Counted from the stretch's first letter, positions 54,123-63,590 are shown. The stretch is 64,000 nt of DNA from Synergistaceae bacterium (GCA_016756725.1 JAESII010000005.1:376595-440594); one strand, 5' to 3'. Notes: a model not told the origin generated them from the sequence alone. Translations and numbers: made by a program.

Positions 54123-55598
54123 TCAGTCCACCCAGAAGGGAGCGAGCGTGGCCTCGTCGGGGGCTCTCGTGGCGAGGCTGACGGCGACGAAGACGACGAG
54201 GGCCGCTATGAGGGTGGGGACGATGACGTGCATGCCCAGAAAGCGTTTGACGTAGACGGAGAGGAAGAAGAAGCTGCCCAGACCGGTCACCATCGAGGCC
54301 AAGGCTCCCGGGCCGTTGGCCCTGCGCCAGTAGAGGCCTAGGACGAGGGGCCAGAGAAAGGCCGCCTGAAGGCCGCCGAAGGCAAAGAGGTTGATCCAGA
54401 CGATGAGCGACGGCGGCTTGAGGGAGGCGGCGAAGACGATGAGCCCCAGAAGGGCCGTCGTGGCGAATCCGGCCCGGCGCAGAGTTCTAGCGGCCGTTGC
54501 CGGAAGGGGCTCGCCGGGGCGCCCGTAGCGGACGAAGAGGTCTTTGACGAGCGTCGCCGAGGCGAGGATGAGCTGGGAGTCGACGGTGGACATGATCGCC
54601 GCCAGAGGACCGGCCAGAAAGAGCCCAGCCCAGAGGGGTGGCAGCACGTGGAGGGTGATTTCGGGCATGATCCGGTCGCCCACGGTCAGTTCCGGAAGGA
54701 CGGCACGGCCGAAGACGCCGCAGAGGTGCATGCCCAGCATGAGGAAGCCCATGATGAAGGTTCCGATGAGGATGGCCCGGTGCATCGATTTGGCGTCCCT
54801 GTAGCCCATGCAGCGCACGGCCGTGTGGGGGAGTCCGATGACGGCGAAGCAGACGAGAACCCAGAAGGAAAGGATATAGGGTTTGGCGATGAAGTTCTTG
54901 GGGCCGAAGGGAGAGAGCAGGGCCGGGTCGGTCTGGCGGAGCGTTTCCATGATGGCGTCGATGCCTCCGCCGGCCGCGATCGTTCCCCAGAGGATGGCCA
55001 CCGTGCCGGCGATCATGACGAAGCCCTGGATCGTGTCGGTGAGGGCCACGGCCCGGAAGCCGCCGACGGTGGTGTAGAGGACGACGGAGAGGGCAAAGAG
55101 GGTCAGCCCCAGGTGGTAGTCGAGGCCGGTGAGGCTTTCGAAGAGGCGGGCGCCGCCGATGAACTGGGCCACCATGGCGGCGATGAAGAAGAGGATCAGA
55201 GACAGGGACCCGAAGAAGACGACGGCCTTGCTCCGGTACCGGGCCCAGAGGAAGTCGTTGATGTTGACGGCTCCGATGCGGCGCCCGATGATGGCGAAAC
55301 GCTTGCCCAGGACGCCTAGGGTGAGCCAGGCCGTGGGGAGCTGGATCATCGCCAGCAGCACCCAGCCAAGCCCCATCGAGTAGGCCACGCCGGGGCCGCC
55401 GATGAAACTGCTGGCGCTGGTGTAGGTGGCGACGAGGGTCATGGCGAGGACGAGGCCGCCCATGGTTCGGCTGCCGAGGAAGTACTCCTCCATGAAATCC
55501 GACGACCGGGCCAGGGTGCGGTTGCTCCAGAGGGCCAGGCCGTACATGGCCGCGAGGTAGGCGATGACGGGAGCGAGGAGGGTCATGTCGGCCTTCAC
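54123..55598 (-). CDS. panF: Sodium/pantothenate symporter PanF
   Basis: The 491-residue SSS-family protein has about 13 hydrophobic segments. PanF-like motifs include 'EEYFLGSRTMGGLVLAMTL', 'TYTSASSFIGGPG', 'VLYTTVGGFRAVALTDT' and 'LAAIMSTVDSQLILASATL'. It imports pantothenate with Na+. GTG 55598 overlaps the stop of the small YhdT gene (GTGA), and this pairing is typical of panF operons. Confidence 0.9.
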   Translation of the reverse strand: MKADMTLLAPVIAYLAAMYGLALWSNRTLARSSDFMEEYFLGSRTMGGLVLAMTLVATYTSASSFIGGPGVAYSMGLGWVLLAMIQLPTAWLTLGVLGKRFAIIGRRIGAVNINDFLWARYRSKAVVFFGSLSLILFFIAAMVAQFIGGARLFESLTGLDYHLGLTLFALSVVLYTTVGGFRAVALTDTIQGFVMIAGTVAILWGTIAAGGGIDAIMETLRQTDPALLSPFGPKNFIAKPYILSFWVLVCFAVIGLPHTAVRCMGYRDAKSMHRAILIGTFIMGFLMLGMHLCGVFGRAVLPELTVGDRIMPEITLHVLPPLWAGLFLAGPLAAIMSTVDSQLILASATLVKDLFVRYGRPGEPLPATAARTLRRAGFATTALLGLIVFAASLKPPSLIVWINLFAFGGLQAAFLWPLVLGLYWRRANGPGALASMVTGLGSFFFLSVYVKRFLGMHVIVPTLIAALVVFVAVSLATRAPDEATLAPFWVD

Positions 55599-55876
55599 CA
55601 GCTTGCCCCCTTCCCGTCGTCAAGGGGCATGTCCTTGAAGAGAAAACGGACCATGGCTGCGGCGAGGATGGCGAAAAGGATGAAACCCACGATGGAGCTC
55701 ATGAAGAACCAGGCAGGAAAGCCGAGGATATAGCGGTACGATTCGACCGGTCCCGCTCCGAGGCCGTAGGCGGTCAGATACCACCAGGCCAGGTTGGCCA
55801 GGGCCAGAGCCAGGGCATAGAGGGCTTCCCGGTCTGCCTGGCGGAAGCGGCCTCTCGCCTTTTTCTCTGAAGCCAT
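55595..55876 (-). CDS. YhdT family small membrane protein (DUF997)
   Basis: The 93-residue protein has two membrane helices ('LYALALALANLAWWYLTAYG' and 'WFFMSSIVGFILFAILAAAM') and the family phrase 'GFPAWFF'. YhdT proteins are almost always encoded just before panF and probably assist the symporter. ATG 55876 follows AAAGGAAG. Confidence 0.9.
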   Translation of the reverse strand: MASEKKARGRFRQADREALYALALALANLAWWYLTAYGLGAGPVESYRYILGFPAWFFMSSIVGFILFAILAAAMVRFLFKDMPLDDGKGASW

Positions 55877-55915
55877 TGGGATCGCTTCCTTTCTCTGCTC
55901 TTTTGTCCCCTTCTC

Positions 55916-57862
55916 TCAGGAAGAGGCTTCGCCGTCGATGGACTCCAGCTGCTCCATCAGGTCTTCCCAGCGGGACAGCTTGTCGCCGATGGCCTTGCGC
56001 GTCTCGTCGAGGGCGATCATCAGCTCTTTGACCTGTTCCGAATCGGCCAGCACCGAGGGGTCGCAGAGGGCCTTCTCGAGGCGCTCCTTTTCCCCTTCAA
56101 GCTTCTCGACGGTCTCCTCGAGCGGTTCGAGGTCGACGAGGATCTTTTGCCTCTTTCGATACAGCTCGTTTCTGAGACGGGCCTCTTCCCGCTTGCGCTC
56201 TTTCTCGTTCTGAGGTGCCCGAGGAGTCCTCCCGTCGCATGGCGACCCTTCGGGAGGTTCCATCTCGAGCAGGCGCTTGCGGCGCTCGATGAAGTAGGAG
56301 TAGTTTCCGTGGTAGTCGAGAACCTGCCCGTTGCGGATTTCGATGACTCTCTGGGCGAGGTCGTCGAGGAAATGACGGTCATGGGAGACGAGGACCAGGG
56401 TTCCGTCGTAGGCGAGAAGGGCCTGTTGGAAGAGCTCCTTCGTCACCCTGTCGAGGTGATTCGTCGGTTCATCGAGGACGAGGAAGTTGGAGGGGTGGAG
56501 AAGCACCTTGAGGAGACCGAGGCGCGATTTCTCCCCGCCTGAAAGGACGGAGACCGATTTGTGGATATCGTCGCCGGAGAAGAGGAAGGCGCCCAGCAGG
56601 TTTCGTCTCTCCCCTTCGGACAGTGCCGATCCGGTGTTGGTGATTTCCTGCCAGATCGTGTTGCGGTAGTCCAGATTCTGACTGCTCTCCTGGGAGAAGA
56701 AGGCCGGCAGGACGTTGAGGCCCCGGCGGATCGTCCCTTCTGTGGGTTCTTCCTGAAAGGCAAGAAGGCGGGAGAGAGTTGATTTTCCGGCTCCGTTGAC
56801 GCCGACGAGGGCAACTTTCTCACCGCGGTGGATGGCGAAGGAGGCGTCAGAAAAGACGCGATGGTCGCCGTAGCTTTTGCCGACGCCGTCGAGGACGACG
56901 ACATCATGGCCGCTTCGAGGTGACGGGGAGAAGCGGAGGGTCACCGAGGCCTCGTCGGTTGCGACGGCGAGGCGCTCCACCTTCTCGAGCTGGCGAATCC
57001 GGCTCTGGACCTGGCTAGCTTTGGTCGCCTTGTAGCGGAACCGTTCGATGAACTCTTCGGTGCGGCGGATCTCCGATTCCTGACGGCGGGCCTGCTTTTC
57101 CAGGGCCTCTCTGCGGCGGACGCTTTCATCGAGGTAGAAGGAGTAGTTCCCCCGGTAGAGGGTGATCCTGCCCTGTGACAGTTCGGCCGTCTCGAAAGTC
57201 ATCTTGTCGAGAAAACGCCGGTCGTGGGAGATGACGACCATCGTTCCCCGGTAGTCCTTGAGGTACCCCTCAAGCCATTCCATGCTCTCCGTGTCGAGAT
57301 GGTTCGTCGGCTCGTCGAGAAGCATCGTCTTCGGATTGGCCAAGAGGATCGAGGCCAGGAGGAGGCGCATCTTCCAGCCTCCGGAGTAGACGGAGCAGGG
57401 CTGCCCGAGGGCGTCCGATGAGAAGCCGAGGCCCGTCAGGATCTTGGCGGCCCGGGCCTCGAAGGAAAAGCCGTCACGGCAACGGAAAAGGGCGCTGGTC
57501 CTGTCGTACCTGGCCAGGAGAGCCGGGTCCCCTCCGGAGCCTTCGGCGATGAGAGCTTCGAGGCGCCGCAGCTCCCGTTCCAGGGGGGCGATTGAGGCCC
57601 GTTCCTTGAGGAAGTGCACCACAGAATCGTCGCCCACTTCGGCGAGGTCCTGGGGGAGGTAGCCGATCTCCTCCCGGGCCGGTGTCTCGACGGTGCCGTT
57701 GTCGAGGAAGGCCTCGCCGGCGAGGACCCGAAGAAGGGTCGTCTTTCCCGCGCCGTTGCGTCCGACGAGTCCCAGCCGCCCGCCGTCGGGCACCACAAAA
57801 TTGAGATCCCTGAAGAGGACCTGTTCCCCGAAGCGGAGCTGACCTTTGGCGACGCGGATCAC
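55916..57862 (-). CDS. ABC-F family ATP-binding protein
   Basis: The 648-residue protein has two complete ABC domains: 'GRNGAGKTTLLRV' with 'YSGGWKMRLLLASILL' and 'LLDEPTNHLD', and 'GVNGAGKSTLSRLL' with 'LSGGEKSRLGLLK' and 'LVLDEPTNHLD'. A charged linker of about 70 residues lies between them, and a C-terminal coiled coil ('KERKREEARLRNELYRK') follows. There are no membrane segments. ABC-F proteins act on the ribosome, either as translation factors (Uup/EttA type) or in antibiotic protection; the coiled-coil C-terminus suggests Uup type. GTG 57862 follows GGGGGAAG. Confidence 0.92.
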   Translation of the reverse strand: MIRVAKGQLRFGEQVLFRDLNFVVPDGGRLGLVGRNGAGKTTLLRVLAGEAFLDNGTVETPAREEIGYLPQDLAEVGDDSVVHFLKERASIAPLERELRRLEALIAEGSGGDPALLARYDRTSALFRCRDGFSFEARAAKILTGLGFSSDALGQPCSVYSGGWKMRLLLASILLANPKTMLLDEPTNHLDTESMEWLEGYLKDYRGTMVVISHDRRFLDKMTFETAELSQGRITLYRGNYSFYLDESVRRREALEKQARRQESEIRRTEEFIERFRYKATKASQVQSRIRQLEKVERLAVATDEASVTLRFSPSPRSGHDVVVLDGVGKSYGDHRVFSDASFAIHRGEKVALVGVNGAGKSTLSRLLAFQEEPTEGTIRRGLNVLPAFFSQESSQNLDYRNTIWQEITNTGSALSEGERRNLLGAFLFSGDDIHKSVSVLSGGEKSRLGLLKVLLHPSNFLVLDEPTNHLDRVTKELFQQALLAYDGTLVLVSHDRHFLDDLAQRVIEIRNGQVLDYHGNYSYFIERRKRLLEMEPPEGSPCDGRTPRAPQNEKERKREEARLRNELYRKRQKILVDLEPLEETVEKLEGEKERLEKALCDPSVLADSEQVKELMIALDETRKAIGDKLSRWEDLMEQLESIDGEASS

Positions 57863-57923
57863 GGTCTTCCCCCCTGAGTTGCCGCAGCGGTTCCCTCAAG
57901 GGGGAAGAGGGACGGTTCGACGA

Positions 57924-58433
57924 TCACGTCCAGCTGTTATGGTGAATCCGGGCCGGATCGTACCGTTTCGACGGGGCCTTCTCTTCGGCACCGTAGCCGA
58001 CGGCGATGAGCGAGAAGGGGACGATTTCGTCGGGGACGTGGAGCATCTTTCTCATGGCCGTCATGAGGGGTTCTTTGGGGTAGATACCCATCCAAACCGT
58101 CCCCAGCCCCTGGGCTGCGGCCTCGACAAGGATATTCTCCGTCGCCGCGGCGCAGTCCTGAGGGAAGAAGTCCGGCGATGAAAGCCCTTCCAGACGGGCG
58201 CAGACGAGGATGGCCAGGGGGGCTTCGTGGAGCATCTTCGAGTAGGGATGCACGTCGGGGATGGCGTCGAGGATGGCACGGTCATCGATGACGACGAACT
58301 CCCAGGGCTGCTGGTTATGGGCCGACGGGGCCGCCATGGCGGCCTCAAGCAGGGTTGTCACCTTCTCTGCGGGGACGGCATCGGGTTTGTAGCGGCGGAT
58401 GCTTCTGCGGGCGAAGACGGGGTCGAAAGACAT
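57924..58433 (-). CDS. Nitroreductase family protein
   Basis: The 169-residue FMN enzyme has 'FARRSIRRYKPDAVP', 'LLEAAMAAPSAHNQQPWEFVV', 'AAATENILVEAAAQGLGTVWMG' and 'IAVGYGAEEKAPSKRYD', all typical of the short nitroreductase branch. The physiological substrate is unknown. It lies 25 bp after the ybaK gene in the same direction. Confidence 0.92.
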   Translation of the reverse strand: MSFDPVFARRSIRRYKPDAVPAEKVTTLLEAAMAAPSAHNQQPWEFVVIDDRAILDAIPDVHPYSKMLHEAPLAILVCARLEGLSSPDFFPQDCAAATENILVEAAAQGLGTVWMGIYPKEPLMTAMRKMLHVPDEIVPFSLIAVGYGAEEKAPSKRYDPARIHHNSWT

Positions 58434-58458
58434 GAGTATTCCTCCTTCGGTTCTTGGG

Positions 58459-58935
58459 TTACGGTTCTTTCACGAGGGGACCCGTGACGGCTCCCGTGGC
58501 GCGGATCAGGTCCCGGGGGGCGAGGAGCAGCTGCAGGCCCCTCTGGCCGGCGCTGACCGAAATGGCCTCATGGCTCAGAGCGCTTTCGTCGATGAATAGG
58601 GGGTAGGCCTTTTTGGGTGCCAGGGGGGAGACGCCTCCTCGGATGTAGCCTGTCAGGGGCTGAACTTCCTTGAGGTGGACCATCTCGACCTTCTTGAAGC
58701 CCCCGATCTGTGCCAGGGCCTTCAGGTTCAGTTCGCCCGATCCGGGCACGCAGGCCATGATCACGTCTCGTCCGTCCCCGCGGGCGACGAGGGTCTTGAA
58801 GACCCGTTCCAGGGGGAGGCCGATCTCCTGGGCTACATGCTCGGCACCCAAGTGGCCCTCATCATAAGCATACTCTCCAAGCTCATAGGAAATGTGAAGC
58901 CGGTCCAGCAGTCGCGCGGCGTTGGTTTTTTTCAA
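58459..58935 (-). CDS. ybaK: Cys-tRNA(Pro)/Cys-tRNA(Cys) deacylase YbaK
   Basis: The 158-residue protein removes cysteine mischarged on tRNA-Pro in trans. It has 'KTNAARLLDRLHISYELGEY', 'VFKTLVARGDG', 'KALAQIGGFKKVEMV' and 'GYIRGGVSPLAPKKAYPLFID', with the conserved lysine and 'GGVSPLG'-type loop, here 'GGVSPLA'. GAGGTGAGG precedes ATG 58935. Confidence 0.92.
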   Translation of the reverse strand: MKKTNAARLLDRLHISYELGEYAYDEGHLGAEHVAQEIGLPLERVFKTLVARGDGRDVIMACVPGSGELNLKALAQIGGFKKVEMVHLKEVQPLTGYIRGGVSPLAPKKAYPLFIDESALSHEAISVSAGQRGLQLLLAPRDLIRATGAVTGPLVKEP

Positions 58936-59136
58936 GGCCTCACCTCCTGATCTTGCATCATCGCAACGATCATTTTATAACAGAATGGCCCCGGTTGTGG
59001 CGTCAACAAGGTGATCTTTGTTTTTTCTCTTCAGAACTATGGGCAATGTTTTTGCCATGCTGTAGAATGGGCGGTTGAGACCGGGAAGTCGGGCTCGTGG
59101 TCTTCCTAAACTACGGAAGGTGGGGGTGATCGAGGG

Positions 59137-59952
59137 ATGGAAATCAGGCCCATCGAAAAGCTCAAGCTCTACGGGTTCAATAACCTCACCAAGACCCTGA
59201 GCTTCAACATGTACGACATCTGCTACGCCAGGACCAGGGACGAGAGCCAGGCCTACATCGACTACGTGGACGAGGAGTACAACGCGGAACGGCTGACCCG
59301 GATCCTCACCGACGTGTCCAACATCATCGGCGCCAACATCCTCAACGTGGCCAAACAGGACTACGAGCCTCAGGGGGCCAGCGTGACCTTCCTCATCTCC
59401 GAGGAACCCCTGGGCTGCGGCGTCCGTGACTGTTCCGGCCAGGAGGCGCCCGGCCCTCTGCCTGACAGCGTCGCCGCTCATCTGGACAAAAGCCACATCA
59501 CCGTCCACACCTACCCGGAAATTCATCCCGATCAGGGCATCAGCACCTTCAGGGCCGACATCGACGTATCGACTTGCGGCAAGATTTCGCCTCTGAAGGC
59601 CTTAAACTACCTTCTCCATGCCTTCAGCCCCGATATCGCCATCGTCGACTACCGCGTTCGGGGCTTTACCCGCGACGTCAGCGGCCGTAAGGTCTTCATC
59701 GACCACGAGATCAACTCCATCCAGAATTTCATCGCCACCGAGATGCGCGATCTCTATCAGATGATCGACGTCAATGTTTACCAAGAGAACATCTTCCACA
59801 CCAAGATGATTCTCCGGGAATTCGATCTCGACAACTACCTCTTTGACACGACGGAACAGATGCTGCTTCCCGGCGAACGAAAGAAGATCCGCAACCGCAT
59901 CAAGAAGGAGATGCAGGAGATCTTCTCGGGAATGAATATTTCCCACATCTGA
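59137..59952 (+). CDS. speD: S-adenosylmethionine decarboxylase proenzyme
   Basis: SpeD makes decarboxylated SAM, the aminopropyl donor for spermidine. At 271 residues it matches the long E. coli type (about 264) rather than the short B. subtilis type. The self-cleavage serine that becomes the pyruvoyl group is S119 in '[13 protein letters not shown]', and the catalytic cysteine lies in '[13 protein letters not shown]'. No speE is adjacent. It probably shares a transcript with tadA, which starts 8 bp later. Confidence 0.95.
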   Translation: MEIRPIEKLKLYGFNNLTKTLSFNMYDICYARTRDESQAYIDYVDEEYNAERLTRILTDVSNIIGANILNVAKQDYEPQGASVTFLISEEPLGCGVRDCSGQEAPGPLPDSVAAHLDKSHITVHTYPEIHPDQGISTFRADIDVSTCGKISPLKALNYLLHAFSPDIAIVDYRVRGFTRDVSGRKVFIDHEINSIQNFIATEMRDLYQMIDVNVYQENIFHTKMILREFDLDNYLFDTTEQMLLPGERKKIRNRIKKEMQEIFSGMNISHI

Positions 59953-59960
59953 GGCCTTCC

Positions 59961-60437
59961 TTGCCCTATTTCACCGAGGCGGACCGCTCTTTCATGACGA
60001 TGGCCCTCGACGAGGCTCGTCTGGCTTCCGATGCCGGCGATGTCCCCGTGGGGGCCGTCGTCGTCAGGGCCGGCGAGGTCATCGGCCGGGGACGCAACGT
60101 CCGCCAGGTCCTGGGTGATCCTCTGGCTCATGCCGAGATGGTCGCCCTCTCCGAGGCGGCCCGTTTTCTGGGTTCCTGGCGGCTCACGAACTGTACCCTT
60201 TACGTGACTCTCGAACCCTGCCCCATGTGTGCCGGAGCGATTCTCCAGTGTCGGCTGGGATCCCTTGTCTTCGGTGCCGCCGACCCTCGAGCGGGGTGCT
60301 GCGGCACCCTCTATGATCTGCCTGGGGACCGACGCTTTCCCGTCCGCGTCCGTTGCAGGGGCGGCCTCCTTGCTCCGGAGGCGTCGCGGTTGCTAGGCGA
60401 TTTTTTTCTGGCCCGAAGAAAGAAGCGGAGAGGCTGA
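59961..60437 (+). CDS. tadA: tRNA-specific adenosine deaminase TadA
   Basis: TadA deaminates wobble A34 to inosine in tRNA-Arg(ACG). The 158-residue zinc enzyme has 'HAE' (57-59) and 'PCPMCAG' with C87 and C90. The start is TTG 59961, because GAGG lies just upstream and no ATG fits the conserved N-terminus 'FTEADRSFMTMALDEARLA'. The basic tail 'RRKKRRG' is usual. Confidence 0.93.
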   Translation: MPYFTEADRSFMTMALDEARLASDAGDVPVGAVVVRAGEVIGRGRNVRQVLGDPLAHAEMVALSEAARFLGSWRLTNCTLYVTLEPCPMCAGAILQCRLGSLVFGAADPRAGCCGTLYDLPGDRRFPVRVRCRGGLLAPEASRLLGDFFLARRKKRRG

Positions 60438-60526
60438 GCTCGTTTTTGTCCGGGCTTCCTCCCGGGCTGCCTGCGGAGAGGCCACCTCCCATTCCGACTC
60501 GTCTGCCCGGTCTGGAGGTGGCCACA

Positions 60527-61498
60527 ATGACCATGGATCTCGTTGCCCTGTTCGGCCTGGCCATGACCGTCACCAGGCGCTTCAACCTGCCAGAGAAAGG
60601 GCCCGGCTGCTGGGCTCTGGCGAGCCTGCTCGGAGGAGGCTTTCTGCCTCTTTTATTCCGCTCTTGGCGGTTTCGGCATATTTCTCAACATGGCCTTTCC
60701 CCTTTCGGGGCTGCTCTTGGGCCTTGAGGGGGGCTTGCGTTTCCGGGCATCCCGGGCGAACGAAGTCGTCCCCTTCATCCTCTTTTTCCCCTTCGTCGTC
60801 TTCACCTACCTGACCCGCGGCCTGGAACGGGCCGTTCATCTCATCAAGGCCCTGCCCAGCCTGATCATGGCTCTTGTCGTGGGGTACCGCTGGCACCTCG
60901 CCTTCAGTGGCGCCATGGGAGCCGAGACGCATCCCTAGACGAAGATCGTCTTTCTCGCAGCCATTCCCTGGACTCTCTGCTGGACCTAGGGGCTCACCCT
61001 GGCCGCCATGTACGGGGCGAGACAGCGCATTCCGGAACGGGCCAGCAGAGACCTTCTGGCGGGGCTGCCAACAGACGCCATTTCGACGGGATTCTCGATA
61101 GACTGCTCAAAAAAGGGCCGGAGAGGGCCCCTTTGCCCTCTTCCTCCTGGACGCGGAGGGCTTTAAGGCCATCAACGACCAGTACGGACATCCCTTCGGC
61201 GATGCCGTGTTCCGTCTGGTGGGGACTCTCCTCGACGGCATTGTCTCGGAAGGTGACCTGGTCGTCCGTTTCGGCGGCGACGAATTCGTCCTCCTTCGAC
61301 TCTTTCCTGACGGAGAGATGAAAACGGCCGCATTTGAAGCAGCCTTTCGACACTTCCTGAACGAGGAACGGTCCCTTCTGGGGCGACGGATCCGAATCGG
61401 GGCGAGCATCGGTCGTTCCCTCTTCCCCGAAGACGGAACGATGGCCGACGACCTTCTCCGGGCCGCTGACGAAGCCACGGACAGTCAGAAAAGGAGGG
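60527..61498 (+). pseudogene. Membrane diguanylate cyclase, multiply disrupted
   Basis: GGAGG and ATG 60527 open a hydrophobic N-terminus ('MTMDLVALFGLAMTVTRRF'). The frame shifts near 60660 to 'FGIFLNMAFPLSGLLLGLEG' and on to 'MGAETHP', meets TAG codons near 60936 and 60987, shifts again at 'LLAGLP/NRRHFDGILDRLL' and again before 'ALFLLDAEGFKAINDQYGH'. The GGDEF core is then readable with 'VRFGGDEFVLLRLF' and ends at 'DEATDSQKRRG'. Four or more lesions make it clearly dead. It is fused directly to phage DNA. Confidence 0.85.
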
Positions 61499-61535
61499 GA
61501 CCCCTCGTCACGGAGATCCTCGGCGGGCCTCTTCG

Positions 61536-62420
61536 GTGCACGACCGCGAGACGCCCAAGGTCCATGGCTATTTCGCGCTGCTCGCCGACCATCTCGCGAC
61601 GAAGACGGCCGAGCTGGGCCGCGTCAGCGGTTACGAAGAGGCCGGCATCGAGGCCGTGGAGATCGTTGCCCGCATGGACGAACGCACCACCCCGATCTGC
61701 CGCAGCCTGCACGGTCGCGTCATTCCCCTCGCGGCGATCGGCGCCCAGCGCGACCGGATCATAGCGGCGGCCGCCGCAGGCGACATGGAGGCCATGAAAA
61801 GGGCCCAGCCCATGCTTTCAGGTCCTCTCGAACAGGAAATAGCCCTCACGAGGCGCACCGGCGATATCGTCAAAAGAGGCATCGGTTTGCCCCCCTATCA
61901 TTTCCGCTGCCGCACCGTCACCGTCGCCCATTTCGAGCCCGCCTCCTATCCGCGCAAGGCCGCCCAGTGGGCCATTGATGGCGAGGTGCCCCGCAAGGCC
62001 CTGCCGAGCCTCGTCGACGCGGCACGCAAGGCCAGGTGGGGCACGCACAAGGCCCTATGGGACAGGCGCCAGGGCGGCGACGGTCGCGAGCACCCGACCT
62101 TCTTCGTCCACGCCATGAAACACGGGGTCCGAAACGGCCTTTCCCCGTCCGAGTATAATCAGGGGGCGATCGACCTCATACGCCGCTCTGGCCGGGATGC
62201 CTGGCTCGTCGTCGTCAACAAGGAGCACCCGTACCCGGTCCTCTACTTTCGAGATCCCAAGTCGGAAGAATTCGCCGTCGTCAATCTCGAGGGCGGCCAG
62301 ATCGCCACGTGTCACCGCTTGTCGAACGACAGATTTGTCAAACGCCTGGCCAGGGCCGAAGTCGCCTTGGAACTGCCCATGAGGGGGATAGCCAAATGGA
62401 CGCGAAGATTCTCCGGGTGA
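61536..62420 (+). CDS. Truncated phage head morphogenesis protein (SPP1 gp7/Mu F-like) with nuclease-like C-terminus
   Basis: The first 120 residues match the C-terminal part of phage minor head proteins: 'RMDERTTPICRSLHGRVI' and 'GLPPYHFRCRTVTV'. The family N-terminus (about 200 residues) is missing, because the reading frame abuts the broken cyclase. Residues about 150-290 form an extra domain ('HPTFFVHAMKHGVRNGLSP', 'DAWLVVVNKEHPYPVLYF', 'EEFAVVNLEGGQIATC') like the PBECR (barnase-EndoU-ColicinE5/D-RelE) nucleases fused to phage head proteins. That last assignment is by pattern. No promoter or good ribosome site is seen, so expression is doubtful. Confidence 0.65.
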   Translation: MHDRETPKVHGYFALLADHLATKTAELGRVSGYEEAGIEAVEIVARMDERTTPICRSLHGRVIPLAAIGAQRDRIIAAAAAGDMEAMKRAQPMLSGPLEQEIALTRRTGDIVKRGIGLPPYHFRCRTVTVAHFEPASYPRKAAQWAIDGEVPRKALPSLVDAARKARWGTHKALWDRRQGGDGREHPTFFVHAMKHGVRNGLSPSEYNQGAIDLIRRSGRDAWLVVVNKEHPYPVLYFRDPKSEEFAVVNLEGGQIATCHRLSNDRFVKRLARAEVALELPMRGIAKWTRRFSG

Positions 62421-62788
62421 TCGAGGACCAGATGAGGTGTTGGCCTGCCGTGAAGGGCCTGGACGCGTTCATCAAGGAATGTTCCGAGTCGGGCACGTTC
62501 TGGCTCGGCGACGAACTGCCCCCCTGGATGCGGGAGATGGATTTCGACGAGCTCGAGATCCGCAGCGCCCTCGAATTCCTGCGCCCCGAACTGACGGCCC
62601 GCCAGATCGGCTATCTTGAGGCATGGACGGCCGTCTGGCAGACTCTTCGCGAGGACGGCACGTTCCACCGACGGGTCAAGGAGGTTCTCGGAGGCCGTCT
62701 CTCCTGGCCCGCCTACCGCAAGGAGACCGAAGAGGTTCTGGGTCGCCCGATCCCTCGAAGTCACTGGTGGTTCTGGCCCGACGAGTGA
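62396..62788 (+). CDS. Small acidic protein, possible immunity partner
   Basis: The 130-residue protein starts at ATG 62396 with AGGGGG 9 nt upstream and overlaps the preceding gene by 25 bp. It is acidic and rich in tryptophan ('FWLGDELPPWMREMDFDELE', 'SHWWFWPDE') and resembles no family I can name. Position directly behind a gene with a toxin-like C-terminus, acidity and size suggest an immunity protein; this is inference. Confidence 0.6.
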   Translation: MDAKILRVIEDQMRCWPAVKGLDAFIKECSESGTFWLGDELPPWMREMDFDELEIRSALEFLRPELTARQIGYLEAWTAVWQTLREDGTFHRRVKEVLGGRLSWPAYRKETEEVLGRPIPRSHWWFWPDE

Positions 62789-62816
62789 CCCGACCGACAG
62801 CAGACAGCACGACCTT

Positions 62817-62840
62817 GAGGGGCCTTCGGGCCCCCTCTTC
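62817..62840 (+). terminator. Possible terminator after the small gene
   Basis: GAGGGGCC (62817-62824) pairs with GGCCCCCTC (62829-62837) with one bulge around TTCG. Only TTC follows, so it is weak. Confidence 0.5.
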
Positions 62841-63075
62841 ATGCCAACAGAACAGGGGCTTTCCCTTGTCGGCGGAAGCCCCTGTGTTGAACTCAATAGG
62901 CAAAGAGGTTTATTTCGGGGTCGTGCATCCCGATCGGGTCGCTCTTTCGGGGCCTGGCCGCGAATGTCAGGAGTCGCCGCCCGGTCAAATCCCATTCGTC
63001 CCAGTCGTCGCAACGCTTCCGCCTCGCCGTGCCCCCCTGCAGAAAAAGGGGCGAAAGTGGTTCCCCAATCGACGT

Positions 63076-63101
63076 CAGGTTCCGCAATCAGGTTCCGCAA
63101 T
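63076..63101. repeat. Tandem 13-bp repeat
   Basis: CAGGTTCCGCAAT occurs twice back to back (63076-63088 and 63089-63101). It looks like a local duplication. Confidence 0.75.
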
Positions 63102-63272
63102 ACAGGATACAGCCCTGACCAAAGCCCCCTGGTTATCCCCGAATCCGACCCCGGCCGCCCCGCATCGGCCCGCCCTTTTAAACACCGGCCCATGCGGCCT
63201 CACAGCTTTTCACCCTGTTTTTTAAAGGCTCTTGAAGATCCTCAAATGGTCAGACTCGACCACCCCAGGAAT

Positions 63273-63293
63273 CCGAGTCAAACTCGGCTTTTT
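63273..63293 (+). terminator. Terminator-like hairpin
   Basis: CCGAGT (63273-63278) and ACTCGG (63282-63287) form a 6-bp stem with a CAA loop, followed by CTTTTT. Confidence 0.5.
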
Positions 63294-63539
63294 CGGATAA
63301 CCCCTTACATTTATTCTCAGGAAAATGAGACACACGATTCGACAAACCCAGTGATTGCAAGCCTCCGCGCAAACCCGATTGACGAACCAAATTCTCAAAA
63401 TCCATGAGAAAAGCCATCGGCCTCATGGCCGTCTTCCCGGGGGGCGGCGGGGGAGAAACGACCTCCGACCTTGAGCCTCAGGGGGGTATGAAATCCTTTT
63501 GACCTTTTGCTGCCTGAAAAACTTCTTTGCGTCTGTCAA

Positions 63540-63590
63540 GGGACAGGGAAAATGTCATGGGTAGCGCGACAAAACGGGACAGGGAAAATG
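63540..63590. repeat. Direct repeat at the end of the insertion sequence
   Basis: GGGACAGGGAAAATG occurs at 63540-63554 and again at 63576-63590, 36 bp apart, flanking the transposase stop. Such repeated transposase-binding sites mark the terminus of an IS element. Confidence 0.65.

Larger units (their letters stand above)
62841..63539. other. Non-coding stretch between phage remnant and IS end
   Basis: I find no convincing gene here. It contains a tandem 13-bp repeat (63076-63101), a small terminator-like hairpin (63273-63293) and an AT-richer patch from about 63220 to 63410. It is probably debris from insertions and deletions. Confidence 0.5.

Noticed and set aside
63076..63101. Start of a CRISPR array
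   Set aside because: There are only two copies of a 13-bp unit with no spacer between them, and no cas genes.
62312..63193. Long minus-strand frame over the immunity-like gene and the gap
   Set aside because: It is antisense to a gene with a good ribosome site, and the part over the gap shows no motif; shadow plus chance.
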